Positions 14,901 through 27,774 are shown, numbered from the stretch's first letter. The stretch: DNA of 64,000 nucleotides from Chondrosia reniformis (GCA_947172415.1 OX359197.1:3720001-3784000); one strand, 5' to 3'. Made by a program: numbers and translations. Notes: generated by a model from the sequence alone, not told the origin.

Positions 14901-15319
14901 ATCTAGTACAAGAATCAACAACTGGTACATACACATAGTACATACAACTAGTACAAACAACTAGTACATACAACTAGAAACTAGTAAATACTACTAGTTC
15001 ATAGAACAAGTACATAATACTAGAACATACAACTTGTATATCCATCTAGTACATAGCTAATATTTATAACTAGTATATACAACTAGCACATACAACTACT
15101 ACAAACAATTAGTACATACAACTGCTACATACAACTTCTACAAACAACTAGCACCTACAACAAGTAAATTTAACTTGTACTTGTACATACAACTAGTTCA
15201 TACAACTATTACATTCAACTAGTACATACAACTAGTACATGCAACTAGTACAAACAACTGGTACATACCAAAGAGTACACAACTAGTACATACAATTAGT
15301 ACATACAACTAGTACATAA
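11936..15319 (+). repeat. 13-bp satellite, plus orientation
   Basis: ACTAGTACATACA array without inserts. A short AT run (TA)n lies at about 13648-13662. The array ends at a strand switch near 15320. Confidence 0.95.
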
Positions 15320-16795
15320 AGGTGTATGTACTAATTGTATGTACCAGCTGTATGTACTAGTTGTACGTACTAGTTCTATGTACTAGTTTAATATATTAGT
15401 TGTATGTACCAGTTGTATGCACTAGTTTCTGCTTGTATGTACTAGATGTATGAACTAGTTATATGAACAAGTTGTAAGTACTAGTTGTACATACTAGTTT
15501 TTTGTACTCATTCGATGTACTAGTTCTATGTGTTAATTGTATGTACTATTTGTAACTTCTCCTTTCTATTTGAATGTACTAGTTTAATGCCCTAGTTGTA
15601 TGTACAAGAACAAGTTATATTTACTAGTTTACGCACTAATCATATATATTAGTTGTATGTACTGGTTACTAGTTGAATGTACTAGTTTTATGTTCTCATT
15701 CTATGAACTAGTTCTATATAATATTTGTAGTTCTAGTTGTATGTACTAGTTGTATGTACTTGTTGTATGTATATCTTAGTTGTTTGTACTATTTGTATGT
15801 ACTAGTACTAGCTATAGTTTTAAGTTGTATGTGCTAGTTGTATCTACTAGTTGCAGGTGCTAATTGTATACACTAGTTGTATGTATTAGTTTTATGTACT
15901 ACTTGTATGTACTAGTTGCATGCAGTAGTTGTATGTACCAGTTGTGTGTACTAGATTTATATACTAGAACTAGTCATGTTTGCTAGTTGTAGGTACTAGT
16001 TACATTTCCTTGTTGTAGGTTCTAGTTTTATGTAGTTACTGATTGTACAAACCAGTTTTATCTACTTGTTGTATGTACTAGGTGTATGTACTAATACTAG
16101 TTATATTTACTAGTAATTGGTTCAAGTTTTATGTACCAGTTGTATGTACTAGTTACTAGTTGTATATAATAGATATATTTTCTGGTTATATGTACTTGTT
16201 GTATGTATTAAGTATATATACTAGTTAATGGACTAGTTGTATGTACTACTACTAGTTATATTTACTAGGTTAAGTTATTAGTTGTATGTATTACTTGTAA
16301 TTAATAGTTGTATGTACTAGCTTTATATACTAGATGTATTTACTAGTATTTAGTAGTAGATGTATGTACTCGTTACTAGCGCTATGTGCGAATTGTGTGT
16401 TCTAGTTGTATGTACTAGTGCTAGTTTTACTTACTAGTCATAGGTACTAGTTGTATGTACCAGTTGTATGTACTGGTACCATGTATATTTAATATTTGTA
16501 GGTACTATATGTATGTACTAGTTGTAAGTACTAGATTTATGTTCCAGTTGTAGGTAGTAGTTGAATGTATTAGTTGTATGAAATAGTTTTTATGTACTCG
16601 TTACTAGTAGTTGGTACAAATTGTATGTACTACATGTATGTACTCAGAAGTAGTTGTATGTACCTACTGTATGTACTTGTTGTAAGAAATAGTTGTAAGT
16701 ATTAGTTGTGTGTACTAGTTGCATGTACTAGTCATATGTACTAGTTTTATGTAATAGTTGTATGTACTAGTTGTATGTACTAGTTATATGGACTA
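15320..16795 (-). repeat. 13-bp satellite, inverted orientation (right arm start)
   Basis: The repeat is now TTGTATGTACTAG on the plus strand. From about 15510 it is the reverse complement of 6885 downward, including rare variants such as AAATAGAAAGGAGAAGTTAC (about 6808-6827; reverse complement near 15551-15570). Confidence 0.93.
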
Positions 16796-16899
16796 GTACA
16801 TACAACTAGTACATACAACTAGTACATACAACAAGTACATACAACTAATACATACAACTTCTAAATAACTAGTACAAACAATTAGTAAATATAACTAGT
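16796..16899 (+). repeat. Short counter-inverted satellite block
   Basis: About 100 bp in the plus orientation inside the inverted array. It is the reverse complement of 4736-4836, including the rare TTAGAAGTTGTATG string, and the flanks also match. Both switch points are ACTAGT palindromes. Confidence 0.85.
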
Positions 16900-19800
16900 T
16901 GTAGGTACTAATTATTTCTACTAATTGTATGTAATTGTTGTATGTACTAGTTGTATGTAGTAGTTGCATATAAAAGTTTTATGTACTAGTATTAGGGACT
17001 ACTCGTATGTACTCGTTACTAGTTGCATGTACTATTTGTAAGGACTGGTTGCATGTACATACTGGTTGAATGTATTACTTGTATAAAGTAGTCATATGTA
17101 CTAGTTATATGTACTTGTTGTATGTACTAGGTATATATACTAGTTATATATATCTAATAGTTATATACTACTTGTATTTACTAGTTGTATGTACTATTTG
17201 TATGTACTACTTGTAATAACTGATTGTATGTAATTTACTTGTTGTATGTACCAGGACTAGTTACATTTTCACGTTGAAGAGCCTAAATGTACGCGCTAGT
17301 TGTATGAACTAGTTTTATGGACTAGCCGAATGTACTGGTTGTATGTACTAGTTATATTTACTAGTTGTGCAAACTAGTTATATTTACTAGGGGTATGGAC
17401 TAGTTGTATGTACTAGTATATACTAGTTTTATTTACCAGTTGTAGGTACAAGTTGTATGTACAAGTTTATGTAATAGTTGTTTGTACTGATTGTATGTAC
17501 TAGTTGTATGTACTAGTTGTAAGTACCAAATATGTCGTAGTTGTTTGTGCTAGTTGTCTTCACTAGTTTTATGCACTTTTATGTACTAATTGTATGAACT
17601 AGTTGTATGAACTAGTTGGAGGTACTATTACTGGTAATATTAAAGAGTTGTAGGTACTACTTGTATGTACTAGTTATATGTACTAGTTATATGTACAGGT
17701 ATATATGCTAGTTATATAAATATACTAGTATTGTACTACTTGTATGTACTAGTTGAAATACTAGTTATATGTACTAGTTGAAATACTAGTTATATGTACT
17801 AGTTGTATGTGCTATTTGTATGTACTATTTGCATGTACTAGTTGTATTTACTTGTTGTAGGTTTCAGTTGTGTGTACTAGTTGTATGAACTGATTGTATA
17901 TAAATTATTAGTTGTATGTACCATTACTAGTTATATTTACTCGTTGAAGAGACTAAATGTACGTACTAATTATTTGAAATAGTTTATGGACTACTTGAAT
18001 GTACTAGTTGATGTAGTAGTTATATTTACTACTTGTATGAACTAGTTACATGTACTAGTTGTATGTACTAGTACTAGGTTTATTTACTAGCTGTAGGTAC
18101 AAGTTGTATGTACAGGTTTAATGTAATAGTTGTATGTACTAATTGTATGTTCTAGTTGTATGTACTAGTTGTATATACTAGTTTTGTTGTATATAGTTGT
18201 TTGTGCTAGTTGTATTAACTAGTTGTATGTACTATTTATGTACTAGTTGCTTGAAGGATATACTATTGCAAAGATTGTATGAGCTAGTTGTATAAACTAG
18301 TTGTAGGTACTATTACTGGTTTTATTAACTAGTTTTAGGTACTACTGGTATGCACTAGTTATATGTACTAGTTGTATGTACTATTTACTTGTTGTATGTC
18401 CTACTTGTTTGTTCTGGTTGTATGTAATATGTACTCGTTGTGTGTACTAGTTGTAGGTACTAGTGGTAGTTCTAGGTTTATGTACTAGTTGTAGATACTA
18501 GTTGTATGTACTAGTTGTAAATAATAGTTATCTGTATTAGTTGTATGAAATAGTTGTATGTACTAGTTGTATGTACTCGTTGTATGTTCTCGTTGCTAGC
18601 TTTATGTACAAGTTGAATGTACTAGTTGTATGTAGTAGTTATATTTACTAGTTGTATGAACTAGTAACATGTACTAGTTGAATGGACTAGTTGTATGTAC
18701 TATTTAAATAGTAGTTGTTTGTGCTAGTTGTATTAACTAGTTGTATTAACTAGTTGTATGCACTATTTATGAACTAGTTGTATGAACTAATTGTATGAAA
18801 TAGTTTTATGAAATAGTTGTAGGCACTATTACCGGTAATATTAACTAGTCGTATGTACTAATTGTATGTACTAGTTGTATGTACTAGTTATATGTACTAT
18901 TTTTGTACTAGTTGTTTGTGCTAGTTGTATGTACTAGTGGTATCAACTAGGGATGTACTAGTTTTAAGAACTAGTTGTATCAACTAGTTACTAGTTGTAA
19001 GTTGTAATTGTATGTTCTATATGTATATACTAGTTATATGTACTAGTTGTGTGTACTAGTTGTAGGCACTAGTTGTAGGTATCAGTACTGGTAATATTAA
19101 CTAGTTGTAGGTACTACCTATATGTACTAGTTGTATGTACCAGTTGTATGAATTCGTAATATGTACTAGTTGTGTGTACTAGTTCTATGTACTAATTGTA
19201 GTTCCAGATTTATGTACCAGTTGTAGATACTAGTCGTGTGTACTAGTTGTAAGTAATAGTTATATGTACTAGTTGTATGAAGTAGTTGAATGTACTAGTT
19301 GCATGTAATCGAATGTACTCGTTGTTAGTTTTATGTACTCGTTGTATGAACTACTACTAGTTATATTTACTCGTTGAAGATACTAAATGGACGTACTAGT
19401 TGTATGAAGTAGTTTTATGGACTAGTTGAATGTACTAGTTGTATGTAGTAGTTATACTTATTAGTTGTGTGAACTAGTTACATGTACCAGTTGTATGGAC
19501 TAGTTGAATGTACTAGTACTAGGTTTATTTACTAGTTGTAGGTACAAGTTTTATGTAAAGGTTTAATGTAATAGTTGTATGTAGTAATTGTATGTTCTAG
19601 TTTTATGTACTAGTTGTATGCACTAGTTGTATGAATGAGTTGTAGGTACTATTACTGGTAATATTAACTAGTTGTAGGTACTACTTGTATGTACTAGTTG
19701 TATGTATTAGTTTTATGTACTAGTTTTATACTAGTTGTTTGTGCTAGTTGAATGTACTAGTTGTATCAACTAGTGATGTACTAGTTGTATGAACTAGTTG

Positions 19801-20870
19801 TAAGTACTATTTGTATGTTCTAAATGTATGTACTAGTTATATTTACTAGTTCTATGTACTAGTTGTGTGTACTAGTTGTATGCACTAGTTGTAGGTACTA
19901 TTACTGGTAATATTAAATAGTTGTATACACTACTTGTATGTACTAGTTATATGTACTAGTTGTATGTCCTATTTACTAGTTGTATGTTCTCGTTGTATGT
20001 TCTAGTTATATCTACTAGTTGTGTGTACTAGTAATATGTACTAGTTGTGTGTTCTGGTTGTATATACTAGTTGTAGATACTAGTCGTATGTACTAGTTGT
20101 ATGAAGTAGTTGTATGTACTAGTTGTATGAACACGTATGTACTCATTGCTAGTTTTAAGTACTAGTTGTATGTACTAGTTGTATATACTAGTTATATGTA
20201 TCAGTTGTATATACTAGTTTTATATACCAGTTGTAGCACTAGTTTTATGTAATAGTTGTATGTACTAGATGTATGTACTAATTGTAAGAACTAATTCTAT
20301 GTACTAGTTGTATGTACTAATTGGAAGTAATAGTTCTATAAACTACCTGAATGTACTAGTTGTATATACTAGCTATATGTCCTAGTTGTATGTACTAGTA
20401 ACTAGTTGTATGGTCTAGTTGTATGTATAAGGTGTATGTACCAGTTGTTTGGACTAGTTTTATGTACTGGTACTAGTTATATTTACTAGTTGTAAGAAAT
20501 AGTTGTATGTATTAGTTGTTTGTACTATTTATAGATACTAGTTATATGTACTAGTTATATATACTAGGTATATGTACTAGGTACATATACTAGTAATATA
20601 TACTAGTTATGTACTTCTTGTATGTGCTAGTTGTATGTAATATTTTTATGTACTAGTTGTATGTACTAGTTGTATGCACTCGTTGCATGTACTATTGGTA
20701 GGACTAGTTTTATGTACTAGTTGTATGTAGTAGATGTATTTACTAGTTGTAAGTAATCGTTCTATGTACTAGTTTTATGAAGTAGTTGGATATACTAGTT
20801 TTAGGTACAAATTGTATGTACTCGTAGCTAGTTGTGTGTACTGGTTGAATGTACTCGTAGCTACGCTAGT
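16900..20870 (-). repeat. 13-bp satellite, inverted orientation
   Basis: TTGTATGTACTAG array. The last 130 bp are the reverse complement of about 2690-2830 (shared GTAGCTACGAGTACATAC strings), so the right arm ends where left-arm homology stands at about 2.7 kb. Local duplications (for example around 17750 and 19380) make the arms unequal in length. Confidence 0.93.
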
Positions 20871-21197
20871 GGAACATGTCAACACTTCCGCAAATTTTCA
20901 AAAAAACTCGCTAACTAAGACTCTTTTTAGGGGCTGCCACAGGCAGCCCTTATATTGTTTTCATTTGCCGATTACGTTGTACGGCTTCATGTTACGGAAA
21001 GATATATATACAGTACAAGTTACATCATACTAAGGTAATCTAATATAAATAAATAATATAATATAATTAATTAATTAAATAATTCATATGGCTCCAAGAA
21101 AGGACCTAGAAACAAAATGGGCATATCATCATAAAGTTTAGGGTATAAAACTCATTTTAAATTAAGGGATTTTTAATTTAGGCCTCCGTTTGTTAGA
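20871..21197. other. Unique AT-rich sequence at the satellite edge
   Basis: No gene recognised. It contains GCCCTTATATTGTTTTCA (about 20956), which is also found in the insert at 59083-59460 inside the second satellite domain. A TAAT/TTAA-rich stretch lies at 21050-21090. Confidence 0.5.
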
Positions 21198-21397
21198 NNN
21201 NNNNNNNNNNNNNNNNNNNNNNNNNNNNNNNNNNNNNNNNNNNNNNNNNNNNNNNNNNNNNNNNNNNNNNNNNNNNNNNNNNNNNNNNNNNNNNNNNNNN
21301 NNNNNNNNNNNNNNNNNNNNNNNNNNNNNNNNNNNNNNNNNNNNNNNNNNNNNNNNNNNNNNNNNNNNNNNNNNNNNNNNNNNNNNNNNNNNNNNNN
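21198..21397. other. Assembly gap of 200 N
   Basis: Exactly 200 unknown bases. The upstream part of the NLR-like gene, including any NACHT exon, is lost in or beyond this gap, so its relation to the satellite on the left is an assembly join and not a read-through. Confidence 1.
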
Positions 21398-21820
21398 AGA
21401 AGAAGATGTGGAATGAGCACTTTGGCAGGCCAGAGATGGTGGAGGTGTGGAAGTTTTACTGTGGACTTACAAAACTAGCCAAAATTGACCTTTTGCCATT
21501 AATTAATAGTACAGGAAGTAGACGTAAGAAAGATCGTGAGGCTCTTCCTCCCCTGGTGAGGCTGTCACTCTTTGAAGCAGACAACGAAGAGCAAACAAAT
21601 GAGCTTATTGAAAAGGCCATTCCGACTGACCTGAGCTTTGTCTCATCCTCATCATATGAGACATCAGTGTTAGACTACACACTAAGGCACCACTCCTCCA
21701 TTGAGAGCCTCCACCTGAAAGCCAAGGGAAGGCCACTAATTCAGATAGAGCAGGTTCTTCCAACAATCCTCTCATCCAAGGTATTAAAAAAGTTGACATT
21801 GGAATTGCTTGGTAAATCAG
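21398..21820 (+). CDS. NLR exon 1 (partial): post-NACHT helical region
   Basis: Open from the gap edge (KKMWNEHFGRPEMVEVWKFY) to the donor AAATCAG|GTAAGT, phase 1. WKFYCGLTKL and the later SIESLHLKAKG / LKKLTLELLG segments show the change from the NACHT-associated helical domain to the first leucine-rich repeat. The paralogous segment at 34001-34573 (minus) is nearly identical up to SSSSY. The 5' end is cut by the gap. Confidence 0.8.
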
Positions 21821-22250
21821 GTAAGTTATCTGATTACCTTGGATTGTAAAATGTACGTAGCAGCAGAATATTTTGTACTCTAAAGCAGAACATTCAGCAA
21901 TTTTTTTGAATCTCTTATTTATGTGAAAATGAGAGAAGTAAATTGCGATAATAACACATTCATAAATTTCTGGTCTCACACCTACGTACGTATATAGTAA
22001 ATGTTAGTTTTGAAATTTACTATAATAGTGGGATTTTCTATTAATTGAGTTAAAACAGCTGAATATCAGTCCTTATTTTAAGCCACTACTTCTCCTTCCA
22101 TCACCATATGAAATGAGATATACGTACATAGCTGTACATATATCTATAAACTGTTTATCCCAGACCACCTGACAATGTTTGTTATATCTGAAAGTGATCT
22201 TTAAACTACTTGTCAAAATCTTTATATTTATAGTACTTATCATTAATTAG

Positions 22251-22441
22251 ATGTTGGTATGTTTGAAAAGTGCTTGGAATTCTGTGAGTCCACTGGAATA
22301 GAAAGCCTTGAATTGAAGGATGTTTCTACAGAGTATATTTTGGCTGTATTAAAGGTTTCAGAAAAGTTTCCTTTATTGATCAGTTTATCATGCAGCGAAA
22401 TGAAATCACATGGTCAAAACAAGGAGAAAGTACAAGCAATG
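22251..22441 (+). CDS. NLR exon 2: LRR-like
   Basis: Acceptor TTAATTAG, donor ATG|GTATGT. Translation begins DVGMFEKCLEFCESTGIESL and contains IESLELKDVS and PLLISLSCSE, hydrophobic patterns of irregular LRRs. Enters in phase 1, leaves in phase 0. Confidence 0.7.
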
Positions 22442-22717
22442 GTATGTCAGAATGATGTATTATTGTATTAGTATGGATCTTTGCTGAAATTCCATGCATT
22501 GTAAATGAAATTAGTTTGTTATATGATTTTCCTTTTCATTTCTGAATATCATACTGTACGTACGTATGTTAGGGGTATTGTACGTTAAATTTTTAATTTG
22601 TAAAATTATTTAGATATGAAATTAACATTTGAAAATCTTCCTTTAATGACTGTTTTCATAATTTGAATTATTATATTTTATACATGACATTGTATGTACG
22701 TACATTTATATGTTTAG

Positions 22718-22865
22718 TGTCAGTCATTTGGATCTCACTTGGAAGATAGTACTTCATTGAAGACCTTTGAATTGGAGTTTAGTTATCCTTCTGGTCTCCT
22801 CAGACCTTCCTTAATTGGAGTATTGAATAGCCAATAATTTGAAACAGCAGTGTTTAAAGGACATG
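22718..22865 (+). pseudogene. NLR exon 3: LRR-like, with in-frame TAA
   Basis: Acceptor TGTTTAG, donor ACATG|GTAAGG. It is a paralogue of exon 5: LKTFELEFSYPSGLLRPSLI here against LKTVKLEMDYFCPKELTRSC there. TAA at 22835-22837 follows IGVLNSQ, at the position where exon 5 has IGVLHNQ followed by T, so a codon has become a stop. The rest of the exon stays in frame, so the change is recent. Confidence 0.7.
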
Positions 22866-22989
22866 GTAAGGTTTACATTATTGTAATGTCATTATTATAT
22901 TTATACTGTATAAATATCAGATAATTTTGTATCATTTACAAGATATTTCTTGATTTAATATGTAGATTTGTTACCTACTTTCATTTCAG

Positions 22990-23150
22990 GTACAGAGATA
23001 CATTGTCTGGATCCACCAGACCAGTGCTTGCTGTCACATGTACCCTCTCTGACACTTGAGCTTGCTCCTGTTTATTGTGCTGAAGTGTTGTGTTACCTTG
23101 CTAAAGGGAACCTGGAGAGTCTTCAAGTATCACTGAGTTGCCCAGAAGAG
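22990..23150 (+). CDS. NLR exon 4: LRR-like
   Basis: Acceptor CATTTCAG, donor CCAGAAGAG|GTTTGT, phase 1 to 0. Contains VPSLTLELAPVYCAEVLCYL and LESLQVSLSCPEE; paralogous to exon 6 (EVLCYLRKAKHLEDLTLQL). Confidence 0.72.
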
Positions 23151-23436
23151 GTTTGTACTGTACACAGTGTACAGCAAGTGCACATATCTATGCAAATTGT
23201 ATATTGATACTTTAGCCACTTTAGAATATTAGTAATTATGCAGAATTTGAAGACTGTGATGGTAAACCTAATTCACTAGTTTTGTTAAATAAATATACGT
23301 ACATATGCATACTCACTATGCATGTATTGTTGAGTAATAAACTCCACCCGTAGCTTCCTTAGATTCACCCACAGTCTGTTCATGCATACATACACATGTT
23401 CTCTGATGTATACAATCCACATCATTATGTATTTAG

Positions 23437-23614
23437 ACATCATTCTGTGATAAATGCAAATGTGACTCAGTGGAAAGGTCCTTGAGGGAGAACTCATCAC
23501 TGAAGACCGTGAAATTGGAAATGGACTACTTTTGTCCCAAAGAACTGACTAGATCATGCTTAATTGGTGTATTACATAATCAGACTATGACAGATGTCAA
23601 CATTGCTGCCCAGG
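23437..23614 (+). CDS. NLR exon 5: LRR-like
   Basis: Acceptor TATTTAG, donor CCCAGG|GTGAGT, phase 0 to 1. Reads TSFCDKCKCDSVERSLREN, then LKTVKLEMDYF and LIGVLHNQTMTDVNIAAQG. It is the intact paralogue of exon 3. Confidence 0.72.
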
Positions 23615-24492
23615 GTGAGTACTACTTATTTGTACCCAAAATCTATATACTGTATACATTCGAAAAAATGAATCCATTGATACACATTTTTGCCTAAAGT
23701 GTTGTACAGTTACACAATTAGGTCAGTAAAGGTTCCAACTGATTACTGTGTGACAGTTTATTTTGCCCATTAATTTCTGCAATTCAAAGTTTAGCAATGT
23801 AAATGTTTGAGAATGTAACTGGTCATGCAATAAAGCAGTGAGTATGGTAGTACTCCCTAAGTAGGGATAGCCAAATAAAAACATATTAAATGTATTTTTA
23901 ATTAATACCTCATAAATCAACAACAATAGGATTTTCAAGTGTTTGCAGTCACACAGTGTTTGGACAATTTATATACCAAACCAAATTTATATACCAAACC
24001 TCTTAACTAAAGTAAGAAATTTCCCAGACTGCCATTTTATTTCATTTTGTAATGCATTCTCACACTACTCAAACTTTCTGTAAAGTAAACTAACAGTGAC
24101 CCCTATTGTAGTGTACTTACGTACTTATTTTACTACACTATGCCATACTTTCTATCAGAAAGAAGACTTGTGAGTAATATGGTAGCCATTTTGTGGTCCC
24201 TTGAATGTCCATTTTAGATATGTTTGACCTTAAAGAGGTTCTAATTAGTAAGTTAATGTTTAATGTCAACCTTTGTGGTATTTGTTGTTATTACAGTGTA
24301 ATGTACTCTGTATTATTGTGTGATTTGTGTAAGATATCTTCATGTTAGTATACATAGTTGAGCAGTTATTGAATAAACATTTCCATGAAATAATGATGTG
24401 CTGTATAGTGAATAGTAATCTTCTTTGCTTTTACTGTCAGTAAATGTAATTTGGCAATCCTAATTCCATTTTATTATATCCTCTTACTTTAG

Positions 24493-24695
24493 ATATTAGA
24501 AGTGAAGATCTTTTTACATTAGACTGTTCAATTGGTAATGAAGATCTAACTCTACCTGAGCAATGTGAGATGACATGTGTCAAGTTCTCACTCAATCTAG
24601 AACTCACTGTTCAACAGTGGAGTGAAGTGTTGTGTTATCTTAGAAAGGCTAAACATTTAGAGGATCTTACACTCCAGTTGAGGTGTTCCTCTGAG
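24493..24695 (+). CDS. NLR exon 6: LRR-like
   Basis: Acceptor TTACTTTAG, donor TCTGAG|GTGAGT, phase 1 to 0. Contains VKFSLNLELTVQQWSEVLCY and HLEDLTLQLRCSSE, paralogous to exon 4. Exons 3-4 and 5-6 therefore form a duplicated two-exon module. Confidence 0.72.
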
Positions 24696-24768
24696 GTGAG
24701 TCAAGTAGTGTTCTTATGTAGTGTGTAATATGTGATGAGATGATAAGCTTTCCTTAGCAATTATATAG

Positions 24769-24812
24769 TATTTCAGGATGTTTAGGTCCGTAGACCTTCA
24801 TCAGCTATACTT
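24769..24812 (-). ncRNA. Degenerate hammerhead-like motif in an intron
   Basis: The minus strand has CTGATGA, an extra A, GGTC-TACG-GACC, then TAAAC instead of GAAAC, followed by ATC. The core matches the motif at 6090-6129 except that the essential G of GAAA is T and stem I is poor. It is a dead trace of a Penelope-like terminal repeat in the intron between exons 6 and 7. Confidence 0.4.
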
Positions 24813-25841
24813 GATCAGGTACTGTTGTATACTGATTGTGTAGTACGTAGATATGTATTTGTTGACTGACTAATGATTGACATAGTATTACCATCTGATT
24901 CCTTGTAAAGTTGTATACATCATTTTAATAAGAAAGAAATTTAATTATAATAATACGTACGTGTAAATCCTGTTGCCTCTCTCCTTCTCGTGGGCATATC
25001 TCTATATATATAGAATGACAGACTTGTATTGTAACCAGTATATATATGTATGTTAAGTTTGTTATGTTTCTTTGTTCTTTATGACTTACAGTACAAGAGA
25101 TTTGGTATGTAGTGAGTGTCAGTTTTGATATGTATACTGTGTCTTATTCTCCCTCTGTAGTCAAGTGACATTGGTAAATATTGTAGAAAAGTTAAGCAAG
25201 TGTGGAAAATGTTCAAGTGTAAAAAGGTGTACATGATATTGAATAATAGTGTGAGTTATGATTGTATGGATCTTAAACATTTGTGTTATATAGTTATATG
25301 TACAGTTGTGATTAAAACACTTAACCATGTTACACAAATGTGCACACCAGTGGAATAGTCTTATGTGAGTACAGTATGTATACTCACACCAGTATGACAC
25401 TGTACAGGTGCTCAACAGAGTAGTTTCCAATTGATATATATCATCTAATGTCTACTGTATACTTGCTGTGTTGCTCTGGAACCTTCTTTAAATTTTTCCT
25501 TACTTCAATCAACCTCAATAGCTGAAGTATTAAATACTGTTGTTGGACTTAGTGGAAGAAACTTTTATAGTATATGCTACTTATTGTACACAAACGTAGG
25601 ATCTGGGTGAATATAAAGTTATTGGAGTCATTAGCCTAAGGGTTATTAGAAACATGTAAATGTAATGTACAAATAATGAAAGAGAATGAGAAAGTGATAA
25701 TTGGCTATTGAATTAGTTTAGTAATGATATTGTACACCAGTAGTGATGGTGTGTGTATAATCCACCTCTCACTTGTCACATGTTGTTAGGTAGTGTATCA
25801 TGTCAATATGTTCAGTGACTAAGGTAATTCTTCCTTTCTAG

Positions 25842-26052
25842 AAACTAATTGACATCGCCTGTGCTGTGTTGGAAGGTTTGTCAGAGAACACTAATGAGAT
25901 TAAATTTACCCTGGACTTGAGGAATATTGACTGTGGTTGGTATATCTCGTGTAACTCAGTCAAGTCTAAGCTAGCACCCAACATGTCAAAGATGTTCACA
26001 TGGGAGTATGACAAATGTACCTTAAAAGCTCTTCACACTAGAAACTCATTAG
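25842..26052 (+). CDS. NLR exon 7: last globular exon
   Basis: Acceptor CTTTCTAG, donor CATTAG|GTGAGT, phase 0 to 1. Reads KLIDIACAVLEGLSENTNEI, then FTLDLRNIDCGWYI and FTWEYDKCTLKALHT. It is probably the end of the LRR region; no other domain is recognised. The 1.1-kb intron before it has no recognised gene. Confidence 0.65.
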
Positions 26053-26285
26053 GTGAGTAGTTGTAACTATACATTCTCTGAATACACAATGTTGGTAGAT
26101 ACTGTACAAGTATACACTGTATATTGTAAAGAGGAATATCCTTGTGAGAATCACTTGGAGGGTGTGTATGTATGTGGGTGTGTCCAAATATGGAAGTTAT
26201 GTCCAATATCCTGTGTTTCACTAGAGCTCATTTAGAATGTACTTGGAGATCAGTAGTTTATAAAGTAATGTTTATTGTATTTCAG

Positions 26286-26363
26286 TAGCTGCTTCATCAG
26301 GAGAGTCAAACCTTCCTTCTGTACCCACTGAAGACATTCCAAATACAGAAGAGAGTGCTTCAG
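26286..26363 (+). CDS. NLR exon 8: acidic Ser/Pro linker
   Basis: Phase 1-1 exon (78 nt) reading AASSGESNLPSVPTEDIPNT then EESASG. Its end resembles exon 9, and the downstream introns are related too, pointing to an exon duplication. Confidence 0.6.
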
Positions 26364-26799
26364 GTGAGTCATCTAATGATGTTTGATCTAATTAGTACAG
26401 ATTTACTGTAACACTAGCTAGTCAAACATGTTTTATAAGTTGAAGTGAGTACTTGTGGAATGTTCATATTTGTTCACTCTCTATTAGTAATAACTACATA
26501 CAAGAGTATATTCATGTACTGGATCAACTGCATGGATATCCAGGTTCTTAATAAGACCTTTCTTTCTCTGAGTATATTGAACTGTTGCAAACACCAGTAT
26601 ATGGTTTGCAGTTCAATTTGATAATCCTAGAACTAGAAATACTAGACACTGGAATGTATTATATTTAGTATAGTCATGTTACAAGGTTGTTAAAGTTGGT
26701 ATTAAAGTAACATTTCAAGAGTTTAAAACATTTCTCATGATTCTACACAAATCCTCACATTCATGTCACTGATTAGATAATGTACATCATTATGGTCAC

Positions 26800-27545
26800 G
26801 AGTATGCAGTATACATAGTATTTGTATTTGTATTTGTATTGGTTTGAAGGTCATGTGTACCTATATAATTGTGGTGCTGTCTACTGTACATAGGATTGAA
26901 TCAAGATAGTATACATCAGTACAACAATACTGTATATAATATGTACTATATACGTATACTGTATTATTATATGGTTCATTCTACAAAGTGTTAGTTTTGA
27001 AGGTTGCGTACACCCATACAAATGAGTATTTGTAGGAGTACCATTAAATTAACTGTTGTTTATTTTCCATTGTATTGTTTTGTTCCAATTAAGTGAAGCC
27101 TTATTGTGCTCTATTTAGTTATAAGAAATGATCCTCTAATGGATGAACCTTCTAGTTCAAGGCCTTCACAACCTGTGTCAGGTGATGATCCAAATATGGA
27201 GGAGACTGCTTCAGGTGAGATGTTCCTGTGTTATAGATCACTGGACAGTGATGTATAGAAGACATTCATAAGAGTCCATATATAGCATGTCTTGTCACTC
27301 CTCATAAGCTGTTTGCAATCCAATGGGAGAGAAGAACAAAGAGAATACTTGTATCCTCATCTAAAGCTCAATATGGTATATATGTATAGACTACATATAT
27401 AAGAGTATATATGTAGTATATATGGTTTACTGTACATAGTATTTGTATTGGTTTAAAGGTCATGTGAACCTATACAATTATATTGCTGTGTATTACTGTA
27501 CATAGGATTGAACTGTGTTGATCACTAAAACAATACTGCACTCTC
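26800..27545 (+). repeat. Duplicated intron segment flanking exon 9
   Basis: About 120 bp containing ATAGTATTTGTATTGGTTT-like sequence, GGTCATGTG, ACTGTACATAGGATTGAA and AACAATACTG occurs at about 26815-26935 and again at about 27437-27540. With the similar exons 8 and 9 this shows a tandem duplication of one exon-intron unit. Confidence 0.65.
27119..27214 (+). CDS. NLR exon 9: acidic Ser/Pro linker, duplicate of exon 8
   Basis: Phase 1-1 exon (96 nt) reading IRNDPLMDEPSSSRPSQPVS then GDDPNMEETASG. Splice sites are CTATTTAG and CTTCAG|GTGAGA. Confidence 0.6.
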
Positions 27546-27774
27546 TAAATTTTAATTATCTAAATAGTACGTACATACTGTAGGTAGAAAAAGATGTTCT
27601 AGATTAGTAGCTATAACTTATACTACAATGAAACGTATACGTACTTCTACAGTATGTATGACTTACTAGAATTATTTAAATAATAAGTATGTAGTATTAA
27701 TGTACATAAACGTATACTACTAATAAGTTTGGAATACTTAAGAAACGAGAAATATATTTCTTGCACTCCATTAG

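Noticed and set aside
283..20870. CRISPR array or other spacer-repeat system
   Set aside because: Units are contiguous 13-mers without unique spacers, in a eukaryotic genome.
21190..21420. ORFs running through the N stretch
   Set aside because: The Ns are an assembly gap; apparent openness there has no meaning.
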